Positions 23,977 to 33,198 are shown, counted from the first letter of the stretch. The stretch is DNA of 64,000 nt from an uncultured Ruminococcus sp. (GCA_900545345.1 UQYQ01000003.1:1-64000), one strand, 5' to 3'. Translations and numbers: made by a program. The notes: generated by a model not told the origin, from the sequence alone.

Positions 23977-24831
23977 ATGGCTTATTTGAAAAGTCCAATG
24001 AACTACATAGGTAACAAATACCGATTGCTGGATCAAATAATTCCACTTTTACCCAAGTCGAATTGTTTTGTGGATTTGTTTTCTGGTGGGCTTGATGTTG
24101 CTATTAATTATAGCCCAACAAACTGTAATACAGTTTACTGCAACGATGTAAACTATCATCTAATTGACATATATAAATCTTTTCAAAAAATAGACTATGA
24201 CTTACTGCTAACTATACTTGACTCAAAAATTTTGAAGTTTGGATTAAGTAAAACAAATTTAGAAGGATATTTAAATTTTAGAGATTATTATAATAATTCT
24301 GATAAAGATCCCCTCGACTTATACCTTCTTATGAACTATAGCTTTAACTATCAATTAAGATTCAATTCAAGTCACGAATTTAATAACCCTTTTGGAAAGA
24401 ATAGAAGCAGTTTTAACGATTCAATAAGAAAAAGGCTATCAGCATTTATGGAAATAATTAATAATTATAATTTTTCCAGTGTTGACTTTAGAGATTTTGA
24501 TTATTCAATACTCCGAAAAGGAGATTTATTGTATTGTGACCCTCCTTACAGTATAAGCACTGGTTCGTACAATGATGGAAAAAGAGGCTTCAATGGCTGG
24601 AGTTTTCAAGATGATATTGATTTAATCAATTTATTAGATGATTTGTCTGCTAAAGGAATTAAATTTGCTATGTCAAATGTATTGAATCATAAAGGTAAAA
24701 CAAATGTTATACTGACAGAATGGTCAAAAAAGTATACTGTTCATAATTTAGAGTGCAATTATAATAATAGCAGTTATCATTTAATAAACACAGAATCAGA
24801 AACAAGAGAGGTGTTAATTACAAATGAGTAG
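23977..24831 (+). CDS. Dam/D12-class adenine methyltransferase, second half (M2)
   Basis: The 284-residue protein has the Dam-type start LKSPMNYIGNKYRLLDQI, motif I FVDLFSGGLDVAIN (31-44), CNDVNYHLIDIY and the catalytic CDPPYSIS (187-194). It corresponds to the C-terminal domain of M.FokI-type bifunctional enzymes and would methylate the opposite strand of the site. Together M1 and M2 total 620 residues, close to the fused enzyme. It overlaps the endonuclease gene by 8 bases. Confidence 0.92.
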   Translation: MAYLKSPMNYIGNKYRLLDQIIPLLPKSNCFVDLFSGGLDVAINYSPTNCNTVYCNDVNYHLIDIYKSFQKIDYDLLLTILDSKILKFGLSKTNLEGYLNFRDYYNNSDKDPLDLYLLMNYSFNYQLRFNSSHEFNNPFGKNRSSFNDSIRKRLSAFMEIINNYNFSSVDFRDFDYSILRKGDLLYCDPPYSISTGSYNDGKRGFNGWSFQDDIDLINLLDDLSAKGIKFAMSNVLNHKGKTNVILTEWSKKYTVHNLECNYNNSSYHLINTESETREVLITNE

Positions 24832-26638
24832 AACTTTTGGTTGGATTCAAGATGGAGGATCTTTTGATAATTTAAAGAGAGTTATACTTTCGATTGTTCC
24901 AGAATCAAGATTGAATCAAAGATTGCGAGAAGAACTTATTCCCGACTTTGTCCCAGATAGATTTAACAAATATGAACTCATAGATGCTATTACTGGAGAA
25001 AACTGCAATAGTGTGCCATATGATTTGTTCAAAGGATTTGGGAGTGGAAAACAACTAACAGTGGAAGAAAATATCAACATGTTTGGATACAGTGTTGACC
25101 AAGCAAGAGCGATTGTTTCAAAAGGCGGTCGTGGAAATGCTGCTTGTTCGGGAATTGCACAAATAGCAACTCCAGCACAGAAAAGATTGCCAAATGGACA
25201 AAACAAACCTTATCAAGGGGATTGGCAAGCAGAATGCTTTATTCGATGGGCGGTCTCTCTTGGCTTTATAGAGTACAACTCTGAAAGTGACACATGCAAA
25301 GTTTCTGATTTAGGTCAACGATTTGCAGAATCAGATAATGGAAGTGATGAGGAAAAAAGTTTATTTGGCGAAGCCATGTTGTCTTATCCCCCTGCTTGTC
25401 GAATTCTTCAATTACTTTCCGAACAAGGCCATTTAACAAAGTTTGAAATAGGAAGGCAATTAGGCTTTATTGGGGAAGCTGGATTTACATCAGTTTCACA
25501 ATCACTATACGTTGGGGGAATTGACACTGCAACAACTCCCATAGAAAGAACTGAAATAAGACAGAACTTTGAGGGTAGCAGTGATAAATATGCGCGTATG
25601 ATTGCTGGGTGGCTATGTCAAATTGGTTGGGTTGCAAAAGTACCAAAAGAAGTAACAGAAAACTATTTGGGCACTCCACATACAACTATAATTGGACAAA
25701 GTTACATGATAACCCAAAGAGGACAATCATATCTCAATAGAGTTATGGGAAGGACAAGACACGGAAGATCAACAAAACGAGTCTTTTGGAATATGCTTGC
25801 AACAGCTGCTCCAGATGCCAATTATTTAAGAAATCGAAGATACTATATTATTCAATCGATAAAATCAACGCGAAGAACTATTGAAGAAATTAGTTCTTAC
25901 TTATATCAAAATGGCTATGAGTTAAATGAAGCGACGATAACTGATGATATCAACAGCTTAATTTCAATCGGACTTCAAATAGAAAGAACTGCAAACGGAT
26001 TCTTGCTTAAAGATGAAATCTCCAACTTAAGTATTCCGAATGATATTGATGCTGTCACACAAAGAACAGATATATCAGTCATAAAAGACGAAGTTAGGGA
26101 GCAACTTCGCAATGTTAATCATAGATATCTAGTTTTACTTGACTTGTCATATGATAACAGTTCTAATAGAGAATTTGAGTTGGAAACAATGTCTTTATTT
26201 ACAGATGAACTGAATTATCAAGGTTTGCATCTTGGCGGAGCAAGGCGACCAGATGGTCTATTCTATAAAGATACTAACGGTGTAATTGTAGACACAAAGG
26301 CTTATTCCAATGGTTATAATCTTCCCATTACCCAAGCTGATGAGATGATTAGATATATTGAAGAGAATAAAAATAGAGGAGATTTAAATCCTAACCAGTG
26401 GTGGGAACATTTTGGAGAAAATGTATCGTCATTTAGTTATCTTTTTATTTCATCTGAATTTAGAGGACATTATAGAGATAATATCCAATATATCAAAAAT
26501 AGGACTGATTATAATGGCGGAGTTATAAATTCGAAAAATCTTTTATTATTTGCCGAAAAGGTAAATAGTGGTGTTTTAAGTTATGAGGACTCTTTCCAAA
26601 CACTTAGATGCAATGATGAAATTACTATAAACATATAG
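24824..26638 (+). CDS. FokI-like type IIS restriction endonuclease
   Basis: The 604-residue protein aligns with R.FokI along its length from memory: RTFGWIQDGGSFDNLKRVI at the N-terminus, FIRWAVSLGFIEY (139-151), SYPPACRILQLL, HLTKFEIGRQLGF, GSSDKYARMIAGWL (251-264), and the cleavage domain HLGGARRPDG (469-478) with VIVDTKAYSNGYNLPI (487-502). Catalytic residues are Asp477, Asp490 and Lys492, matching FokI's three. The family recognises GGATG-type sites and cuts downstream; the exact site here is inferred. The AT-rich codon use differs from the mobilisation genes. Confidence 0.93.
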   Translation: MSRTFGWIQDGGSFDNLKRVILSIVPESRLNQRLREELIPDFVPDRFNKYELIDAITGENCNSVPYDLFKGFGSGKQLTVEENINMFGYSVDQARAIVSKGGRGNAACSGIAQIATPAQKRLPNGQNKPYQGDWQAECFIRWAVSLGFIEYNSESDTCKVSDLGQRFAESDNGSDEEKSLFGEAMLSYPPACRILQLLSEQGHLTKFEIGRQLGFIGEAGFTSVSQSLYVGGIDTATTPIERTEIRQNFEGSSDKYARMIAGWLCQIGWVAKVPKEVTENYLGTPHTTIIGQSYMITQRGQSYLNRVMGRTRHGRSTKRVFWNMLATAAPDANYLRNRRYYIIQSIKSTRRTIEEISSYLYQNGYELNEATITDDINSLISIGLQIERTANGFLLKDEISNLSIPNDIDAVTQRTDISVIKDEVREQLRNVNHRYLVLLDLSYDNSSNREFELETMSLFTDELNYQGLHLGGARRPDGLFYKDTNGVIVDTKAYSNGYNLPITQADEMIRYIEENKNRGDLNPNQWWEHFGENVSSFSYLFISSEFRGHYRDNIQYIKNRTDYNGGVINSKNLLLFAEKVNSGVLSYEDSFQTLRCNDEITINI

Positions 26639-26861
26639 CAACTTTTTTTCTTGTGAAATCGCTAATGGTTATAAATTGCATATTATTCATCAAAGCATGT
26701 TATAGTTCAAGCAAACACATTTGAGTACACAAATAAGTAATTATAATATGAGTATTCTAATGCTTGAAATAAATAAAGTGTATTTAAAAATTATTCAGAA
26801 GAAAATTGATTGGAAGGCATTCATAAACAATTCAAAACGATGATGAAAGGTAGGGAAAAAT

Positions 26862-29030
26862 ATGGCAGGAAAAGCACTTGACCCACATTTGTGGAATTTA
26901 GAAAATTTATTTAAATGTATGTACGATGTTCCAGTTTATCAACGTCCTTATTCATGGGATAAGGAACAAGTCGAAGTTTTGCTGAATGATATTATAGAAG
27001 CATATCGATCCGATAGCAAGGACGAAGGATATTATACTGGCAATATCATTGTCTATGACAAAAATGATAAGATTAACGGATTAATTACAAAATACGATAT
27101 AATTGATGGTCAGCAAAGAATTACAACATTTACACTTATCTTAATGGCGTTGTATACATTGTCATTAACTATGGGGGTTAGTGAAACTGATAAGACTCTC
27201 AACAACATTAAAGAGGCACTTTGGAAATATGTCAACAGAACATATCACAAAGAATATACAGCAGTCACTCTCAATAGCATTGAGAAAAAATGTTTTTCCG
27301 ATTTATACAATCATTGTTTTGATAACCCAAAAACCGTAATTAGTTTTTGTGATAATTATCATTGTGCTTCCGCTTTTGAAGAACGAGTAATTTCTAATTA
27401 TAAGCATATATATACCACTCTCCAAAAAGAAATATCTGCAGATGACCAAGGGAAAATACTTGACTTTGCTGACTATATTTTGCAGTATATTCAGTTTATT
27501 GTGATTGAAGCCAACTGCAAGGCAAACAAGGTTTTCTCGATGTTTGAATCTATCAACAGTAAAGGTAAAAAACTCGAAGAAATCGACCTAATAAAGACTT
27601 ATATTTTTTCAAAATTGGATGAAGCCTCGTACAGTACTTATCTTGATAAGTGGGGTCAATTAATCATTAAAACAGAAGATAATCTTTATGATTATCTATA
27701 TAACTACATCAAAGCATTTTTATGCTTTTACAGGCAAAATATAAACATCAATAATTTTAAGTCAATTTGCCAAAGCAGATTGTTACAATACTTTAATGAA
27801 ACTAATGAAGCTGAAGCTCTTAAAAAGCTGCTGGATGATATGTATGATAAAGTTGACTTTTACAAAATGCTATCATCTGCTGAACAAGCAAACAATTTGG
27901 TTAAGAACAATAAATTCAGATTTTATTATAAGATTTTTACGGAAATCTCATATAAACATCCTAAAGCTCTCTTCTTGCGCACATTGGTTGAATACAAACA
28001 AGGCAATATAAATAAAGAAGCAGTAGTAGATATCGTTTCCGAAACAATAAGTTTTATGATGAAATTTCTCACTATCAGTAGTCGTGATAGTAAAGATGCA
28101 ATTACATTATTTTCTAGTGTTATGAACGACATATATACTACTAACAATGTTTCGAAGGATTTAATTATCAATACTATTGCTGCTGAACTTGTGAAACAAG
28201 GTGTCACAGCGGATAAACTGAAATCTGATTTAACATCGATGGACGCTTATGAGCAAAATAAAAAACTTACAATTTCTTTGCTTGCACTATATGATTCAAC
28301 GTCAAAAGACGAATCCGGTAAAACAAAAATATCATATGACCAAGCGTATACATTGTTAAATTCGTTTAGTTCCGCATTTAGTCTTGATCATTTACTCGTT
28401 CAAACCCCGGATAAAGATTCTAATGAATTCAAATATTATAAAGATGTATCTGATTCCTTAGTATTAAAAGATGGTCACGATTTCCCAAGCGAGATCATTA
28501 CGGGTATGGATTATGATACTTTCACACGCAAAATCTTAAATCAGATAGGTAACTTAAGGATCTATTACAAAGATAAAAACTCAGGTAGACAAAACACGGC
28601 TATTGATTTACCAGAATATGATGATTTTAATACATACAATGACATCGTAGAGAGAGGCAAAAATTTGATAAATACTATCATTGACGATTGTTTACCAACA
28701 CCAGATATAGATATTTCACAGATAAAAACTAACAACAAAAAACTTGAAGCTTCATTACCAAAAATGGACAAGTTAATTGAGTTTGGGCTTATTAAAAAAG
28801 GTGATAAGATTTATCTGACCCTAAAACCGGACGAATCCGTTGCAACATTAATAGATGAAAAATACGTTGATTTCAATGGCGAAAAAATCACTCTTAATGA
28901 GTGGGGCTGCCGAGTAACTGGTTGGCAATCCATAAGGATTTATGCGTATGTTGCCATAGTTGGAGAGATTGAAACATTACATCAAAAACGACTTGCATTT
29001 ATCCAGGAACATAATGAACCGGTTTGCTAA
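26862..29030 (+). CDS. GmrSD-like DUF262/DUF1524 protein with C-terminal RAMA domain
   Basis: The 722-residue protein has the DUF262 NTPase-like motifs VPVYQRPYSWDKEQVEVLL (23-41) and IIDGQQRITTF (79-89), and an HNH-like DUF1524 region (SLDHLLVQ, then NQIGNLRIYYKDKNSGRQN, residues about 510-590). The tail, LIEFGLIKKGDKIYLTLK followed by GCRVTGWQSIRIYAYV, resembles a RAMA domain, a reader linked to modified DNA. GmrSD enzymes cut DNA with modified cytosines. Whether this one senses modified phage DNA is inference. A 223-bp AT-rich gap precedes it, with no clear signal. Confidence 0.82.
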   Translation: MAGKALDPHLWNLENLFKCMYDVPVYQRPYSWDKEQVEVLLNDIIEAYRSDSKDEGYYTGNIIVYDKNDKINGLITKYDIIDGQQRITTFTLILMALYTLSLTMGVSETDKTLNNIKEALWKYVNRTYHKEYTAVTLNSIEKKCFSDLYNHCFDNPKTVISFCDNYHCASAFEERVISNYKHIYTTLQKEISADDQGKILDFADYILQYIQFIVIEANCKANKVFSMFESINSKGKKLEEIDLIKTYIFSKLDEASYSTYLDKWGQLIIKTEDNLYDYLYNYIKAFLCFYRQNININNFKSICQSRLLQYFNETNEAEALKKLLDDMYDKVDFYKMLSSAEQANNLVKNNKFRFYYKIFTEISYKHPKALFLRTLVEYKQGNINKEAVVDIVSETISFMMKFLTISSRDSKDAITLFSSVMNDIYTTNNVSKDLIINTIAAELVKQGVTADKLKSDLTSMDAYEQNKKLTISLLALYDSTSKDESGKTKISYDQAYTLLNSFSSAFSLDHLLVQTPDKDSNEFKYYKDVSDSLVLKDGHDFPSEIITGMDYDTFTRKILNQIGNLRIYYKDKNSGRQNTAIDLPEYDDFNTYNDIVERGKNLINTIIDDCLPTPDIDISQIKTNNKKLEASLPKMDKLIEFGLIKKGDKIYLTLKPDESVATLIDEKYVDFNGEKITLNEWGCRVTGWQSIRIYAYVAIVGEIETLHQKRLAFIQEHNEPVC

Positions 29031-29059
29031 TTGTTAGATTATAAAAAGGAGGTTATCAA

Positions 29060-29312
29060 ATGCTAAAAGTCGATGAAGCTATTATTGATACGGATAAAGT
29101 AATATGTCGAAACATTTCTGTGTTTGATGCCTCCGAGCGAAGCTTATTATCGCAAAACATTTTATCTCAGCTTAGAAATTTTGTTGAGTATATCGTCCAA
29201 AATGTTTATTCAAAAGGCGTTGATACCTTGGTCTAAAGGAGGCAAAACCACACCGGATAACTGCCAGATGCTTTGCCGTGACTGCAATTTGAAGAAAGGC
29301 GCACAAGAATAA
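29060..29312 (+). pseudogene. Deletion chimera: N-terminus of one gene joined to C-terminus of an HNH gene
   Basis: An ATG at 29060 after AAGGAGGTTATCAA opens a 58-codon frame, [20 protein letters not shown], then [17 protein letters not shown], which looks like the start of a much larger protein and stops at 29234. From about 29215 another frame reads [20 protein letters not shown], then [11 protein letters not shown], the C-terminal end of an HNH nuclease. The two halves meet near 29210. I infer a deletion that removed the bodies of two genes. Confidence 0.7.
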
Positions 29313-29385
29313 GTGGTTGCCTGTGTTGGTGCATACACTGATTGTGGGAAATTCACAACAAATATTTTGTATAATGACCAATCAA

Positions 29386-29420
29386 CAAGCGACCAATTTT
29401 AATCAGCGGTCGCTTGTTTG
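29386..29420 (+). terminator. Terminator before the DUF4238 gene
   Basis: ACAAGCGACC pairs with GGTCGCTTGT across an AT-rich loop, followed by TTGTTTAG. It would isolate the DUF4238 pair from upstream transcription. Confidence 0.7.
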
Positions 29421-29436
29421 TTTAGGGGGTGTTATT

Positions 29437-30387
29437 TTGAGTGGCAAAGTAAAAAATCAACATTATGTTCCGAGAATGTATATGAAACGTTTTGCTCCAG
29501 ACCAGAAAAGAATCTGTGTTTGGAACTTGATGACAGATAGCATATTAACTCGTCAACGGCCTGAAAACTATGCTGCGAAGAGATATTTCTATGATGCGGA
29601 AAAGGAACAACTGAAGAACGCTCTGGAAGAAATGTCAAAACTGTATCCTTCTTCTATCCCTATCATTGATGCAGCAGATGAACAGTTTGTGGAAAAAGGA
29701 CTCTCTCGTATGGAGGCAGATGTTTCCCAAATACTTGATTTGATAAGTACCAACCATGAAGCATTATATAATGAAACCAATATGCAGAAGCTGAGTATCT
29801 TTCTGCATGATTTAGCTTATCGTTCTGAGAAGTATCGTGAACAGTTGGAAAATATAAGAGAACAGACCTTAACACATTTGGAGAAGTTCGGCATTTCTCC
29901 TGGCAAAGTTGAAGGAATAGAACAAACTGGTAAGGATAATCAGTTATATCAATTAGTGGGGATTGCTCCTTTGCTGAAAACAGCTAAAATGTTGTTAGAA
30001 AACTATAATTGGTATATAGGAATTGTTTCTGGAAATATGAAACTCGTTATATCCGATAATCCGGCACAAGGTATATTCCTCGGTTTTAATGACATTTGTA
30101 TTCCGCTGAGCGGAGACAAAGCCATAATATTTAGAGTTAATGATCCAGATGCACTCATTATTTCAAAAGATATGCCGGTAGGCAACGAAATAAAGCTTAC
30201 GGAACGTAGTATATTTGCATATAATGCAGTGCAAATATCATATGCTAATCGTTTTATGTTTGGAGATAAGGCCAGTTTATCTTTCCTAAAGATGATGGCT
30301 GATAGACAGGGCGGATACGCCAGTATGTATGGAGAAAAACCTGTTTTGCACAGCCCACTGAGCACGAAAGGAGCAGGTGAACCGTGA
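29437..30387 (+). CDS. DUF4238 domain protein
   Basis: The 316-residue protein begins with the DUF4238 hallmark KNQHYVPRMYMKRFA (residues 6-20) followed by VWNLMTDS. I place the start at the TTG at 29437, which lies 7 bases after AGGGGG and directly before SGKVKNQHYVPR. DUF4238 proteins are common in defence and mobile regions and are of unknown activity. Its stop overlaps the GTG of the next gene (GTGA), so the two are translationally coupled and probably act together. Confidence 0.8.
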   Translation: MSGKVKNQHYVPRMYMKRFAPDQKRICVWNLMTDSILTRQRPENYAAKRYFYDAEKEQLKNALEEMSKLYPSSIPIIDAADEQFVEKGLSRMEADVSQILDLISTNHEALYNETNMQKLSIFLHDLAYRSEKYREQLENIREQTLTHLEKFGISPGKVEGIEQTGKDNQLYQLVGIAPLLKTAKMLLENYNWYIGIVSGNMKLVISDNPAQGIFLGFNDICIPLSGDKAIIFRVNDPDALIISKDMPVGNEIKLTERSIFAYNAVQISYANRFMFGDKASLSFLKMMADRQGGYASMYGEKPVLHSPLSTKGAGEP

Positions 30388-31442
30388 GTTTTTTAGACTT
30401 CGAAGATGATGAACTTGACATCCTATATCAAGCGATCAACAATCAACAAATTTGCTTCCATCCAACCTATGCTCCCGAAGGAAAATTTACTGTTAAAGCT
30501 TCTTTCGAGTTGCAATCAGGGGATAAGGACATTACCGTTATTGCGGATAAGAATCTTGTATCCCCTATTTGTGAGATTGCAAAAAATAGTACGTTAAACG
30601 ATAAACATCGCTTGCAAAAAGTGGCTCTTTTCGTTACATGGACAAAATATTTAAATGCCCGATTGACTTGTGGAATTGGGCTGTTAGAGAATGATACCGC
30701 CGGTCTTAGTACTGCAACTGGAGAAGAAAACAGGTTGCAATTCTTACACGGTGTAGATAAAATTCCTGCTATAATATGGAAAGATATAGCGTTTGGATAT
30801 CGAGATGCAGTTCCAGAAATTTTTCTGTATAGGGGGACAGCAACGAAAAACCAAAACTACAACCTTGATGATCATTTGCTCTTGCTGAGTAATGAGGCTG
30901 CTATTACAAAAATTGTAGAACTTATTCGTACTCCCAATATGCAACCCATTGACAGATTTATTTGTTTTATGAATTGGTATACTGATCATCTGGACATTGC
31001 AGAAAGCATCATGGTGTATGCCGCAATGGTATTTGCAAGTATTCCAAATGTGTCCCCACCTAAAAAGGCTCAGTCGAAATCTTTTGATGAAGTGCAAAAA
31101 GGTGTTAAAAATCAAGCGTGGGATATTACATATATTACGACTTGGAGTATGCTGTATTATAACGAAGCTCAAGGATCTTGTAATATGTTTGCAACGGATG
31201 ATACTACGCAGAAAATAATAATTGTCAATGTACTTCCCCCAGGACAATGTGCCGAGACTATCGACGCTATTTTTACAACAAAAGCACAGAGAAAAAAGTT
31301 AAAAGAATTGGCAGAAACAAAGTTGGGGGCAGCTCGTATTCGGCCTTTTAGGGATATGAAAGAAGAGGAACAGATAGCTGATGTAAAAGCGTTGCTTGAG
31401 CAAGAATACGAGATTTTGCAGAATATTTGTACTGATAACTAA
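30384..31442 (+). CDS. Unknown protein coupled to DUF4238
   Basis: The 352-residue product starts with GTG overlapping the DUF4238 stop. It begins with an acidic helix (FLDFEDDELDILYQAINNQQ) and has no signal peptide, membrane segment or motif that I recognise. The segment FICFMNWYTDHLDIAESIMV and the C-terminal RIRPFRDMKEEEQI are notable but uninformative. Context in a defence island and tight coupling suggest that it is an effector or partner of DUF4238. A hairpin follows it. Confidence 0.72.
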   Translation: MSFLDFEDDELDILYQAINNQQICFHPTYAPEGKFTVKASFELQSGDKDITVIADKNLVSPICEIAKNSTLNDKHRLQKVALFVTWTKYLNARLTCGIGLLENDTAGLSTATGEENRLQFLHGVDKIPAIIWKDIAFGYRDAVPEIFLYRGTATKNQNYNLDDHLLLLSNEAAITKIVELIRTPNMQPIDRFICFMNWYTDHLDIAESIMVYAAMVFASIPNVSPPKKAQSKSFDEVQKGVKNQAWDITYITTWSMLYYNEAQGSCNMFATDDTTQKIIIVNVLPPGQCAETIDAIFTTKAQRKKLKELAETKLGAARIRPFRDMKEEEQIADVKALLEQEYEILQNICTDN

Positions 31443-31444
31443 AA

Positions 31445-31480
31445 AGCCAGCCGAGCAGCTAATCGCTGTCTGGCTGGATT
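31445..31480 (+). terminator. Hairpin after the DUF4238 operon
   Basis: AGCCAG (31445-31450) pairs with CTGGCT (31470-31475), with inner AGC/GCT pairing, followed by GGATTTCATTATT. It is probably a weak terminator shared with the converging leftward genes. Confidence 0.5.
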
Positions 31481-31483
31481 TCA

Positions 31484-31746
31484 TTATTCTTCCATGCATT
31501 CCAGCATTATCCTAATGTCCAGCTTAAAGCCGTTCTGGAATGTCAGACAATCTGTTGTCATTTGGCGCCCACGAACAGCATCTGTATAACGGGAAAACAG
31601 TTCTTTTTTCTCGTCCGTCATAGTGGATTGGAACTTTTCTTCGTTCCGGCAAATCAGTTCCAGCAATTTCTTTATTCCTTACAGTAGGATGTGTCGTACT
31701 CTTTCAGCTCGATATTACCGTACCAGAATTCTTTAAGGATTCTCAT
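31484..31746 (-). pseudogene. DUF6809-like transposon accessory gene with one-base deletion
   Basis: The ATG at 31746 opens MRILKEFWYGNIELKEYDTS, then YCKE, and stops. The next frame continues KKLLELICRNEEKFQSTMTD and DAVRGRQMTTDC to 31484. Adding one base near 31676 (GAATA before AAGAAA) would restore a single frame of about 87 codons. The gene overlaps the tnpV stop, a pairing common in clostridial transposons. Confidence 0.65.
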
Positions 31747-32129
31747 ACCGTGTCATCCCCATAGATCACTTCTTTAAGGACGATTTCCTCTGCTTGGTTG
31801 CGGATGTTATTCATCCGAGCAACCCAAGCCATTTGATTATCTGCCTTGAGTTTTTCAGTAACACTCTCACGCTCTGCCATCTGTTTTACCAGCTGGAAAA
31901 ACATTTCTTCCGCCTGCTTGTCAATATCAGCAAGATGGTAGTGGAGCTTGTCGGAAGTGAGCAGATTGTAGTAAATCACTTTATGGTGCTGCTTTAAGTA
32001 TCGCAATCTGCGCTGTCCCCATACGCCAATGGGACGGTTATCTTTTTCGGGCAGTGTCAGATTCGGCAGTAGATAATCGCCTTGTTGCGTGTATGTGCCG
32101 CCGAGTTGTTCAAATAATGTGTTAGTCAT
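31743..32129 (-). CDS. tnpV: TnpV-type transposon-encoded protein
   Basis: The 128-residue protein matches TnpV of Tn4451-like clostridial elements: QLGGTYTQQGDYLLPNLTLP, then RPIGVWGQRRLRYLKQHHKV and YYNLLTSDKLHYHLADID. Its function in transposition is not established. It lies upstream of the DUF6809-like relic. The ribosome site AGAGG lies inside a long hairpin just before the ATG, described separately. Confidence 0.85.
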   Translation of the reverse strand: MTNTLFEQLGGTYTQQGDYLLPNLTLPEKDNRPIGVWGQRRLRYLKQHHKVIYYNLLTSDKLHYHLADIDKQAEEMFFQLVKQMAERESVTEKLKADNQMAWVARMNNIRNQAEEIVLKEVIYGDDTV

Positions 32130-32133
32130 AGTA

Positions 32134-32174
32134 AAAACCTCTTTTGATACTTGAATTGTATCAAAAGAGGTTTT
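32134..32174 (-). promoter_or_regulatory. 17-bp perfect hairpin that hides the tnpV ribosome site
   Basis: AAAACCTCTTTTGATAC (32134-32150) pairs perfectly with GTATCAAAAGAGGTTTT (32158-32174) across a 7-base loop. Read on the minus strand, the arm nearest the ATG contains AGAGG. Transcripts entering from outside would fold and block translation, whereas one starting inside would not. It may also act as a terminator. Confidence 0.65.
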
Positions 32175-32358
32175 CTTTTTCGAATGTGCGATTTATGAAT
32201 TTGTAAATTTTACTCGTGCCAAAAATTACAACGAATATTAGCGACTCGTGCCACTTTTCACGACGAATGTTGCGCATTTTCAAAAATCATTCGTTTGCTT
32301 TGTTTGGCATTCGTCTGATTTGCGTTTGAATCAAACGAACAATAGAGAATATTCACTC

Positions 32359-32940
32359 TTATGTTTTCAATCCTCGTATCACTTGCCAACGAGGGAATTC
32401 TCGAAGCACACGGATATGCCAATCGGATTTGCGGGTGATAGTGCGAAAGTATTTCGAGCAAAAGAATTCTATTAAGTAGACTTTCGGAATGTGATTCACA
32501 TTGTTCCTCTTGAACGCTTTAAGATGTCCTTTATTGCACCAATTATTGATTGACGTTGTGCCGTAACCGATTACTTTTGAAATTTCGGTTGTGGTCAGCA
32601 CATCGGCATATTGAGCAAAAAGTTCCGTGTAATACAGCTTCATATTTTCAAGAACCTGTTCGGGTACTTCGGTTTTCATTTTCACAGTATAGTTTCCCTT
32701 GTACCATCCTGCCGGTGCGGAATAGGATTCGGGAAATACTTTTCTCTTTTCAAGATATGTAATAACATTAGCCTTTTTGATTTTGTAACAACGAGTTTTC
32801 TTGCCCGTGTATTCGCACGGTATCTTTCCGCTGCGAAGCAGATACAAAACCGTTGATTTGCTGATGTGGCAGATTTGATAGAGTTGGTCTTTGGTAATAA
32901 TATCGGGAATCGAATCCTAATTGATTGCGTTTTCGTTCAT
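32359..32940 (-). pseudogene. Excisionase-like double HTH protein with early TAG
   Basis: The best start (ATG at 32940) gives MNENAIN, then TAG at 32917-32919, and the same frame continues DSIPDIITKDQLYQICHISK, then STVLYLLRSGKIPCEYTGKK. A second helix-turn-helix follows (LTTTEISKVIGYGTTSINNW). Without the nonsense codon it would be a protein of about 193 residues. Restart at a later ATG (32847) would delete the first recognition helix. It sits near the right end of the island, upstream of tnpV. Confidence 0.6.
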
Positions 32941-33198
32941 AGCAATACACCTCATTAAGCTTGATTGTCGGTGAGCTGTCCGTGTATTGCCGTTCTGTCT
33001 TTGTTCTGCCCTGTTCTACTCTCAGTTCTTCCCAAAACCGCAAATTTCCACTATTTGAATCGATTTTTGATAAGTGCTTAAACAAGGCTGTTTTTGTGCT
33101 GAAAGGATTGAAAAATCCAGTAACCATGCGGATTTTTGAGGCGATGAAGCTTACAGATACTGACTCAAAATATCTGAAAAGTGGTCAAAGGATAAATG
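32941..33198. other. Island right-end region without a convincing gene
   Basis: I see no gene with a good ribosome site here. The last bases before the right repeat (GGATAAATG) contain no obvious integrase arm sites. Open frames on both strands look accidental. Confidence 0.5.
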
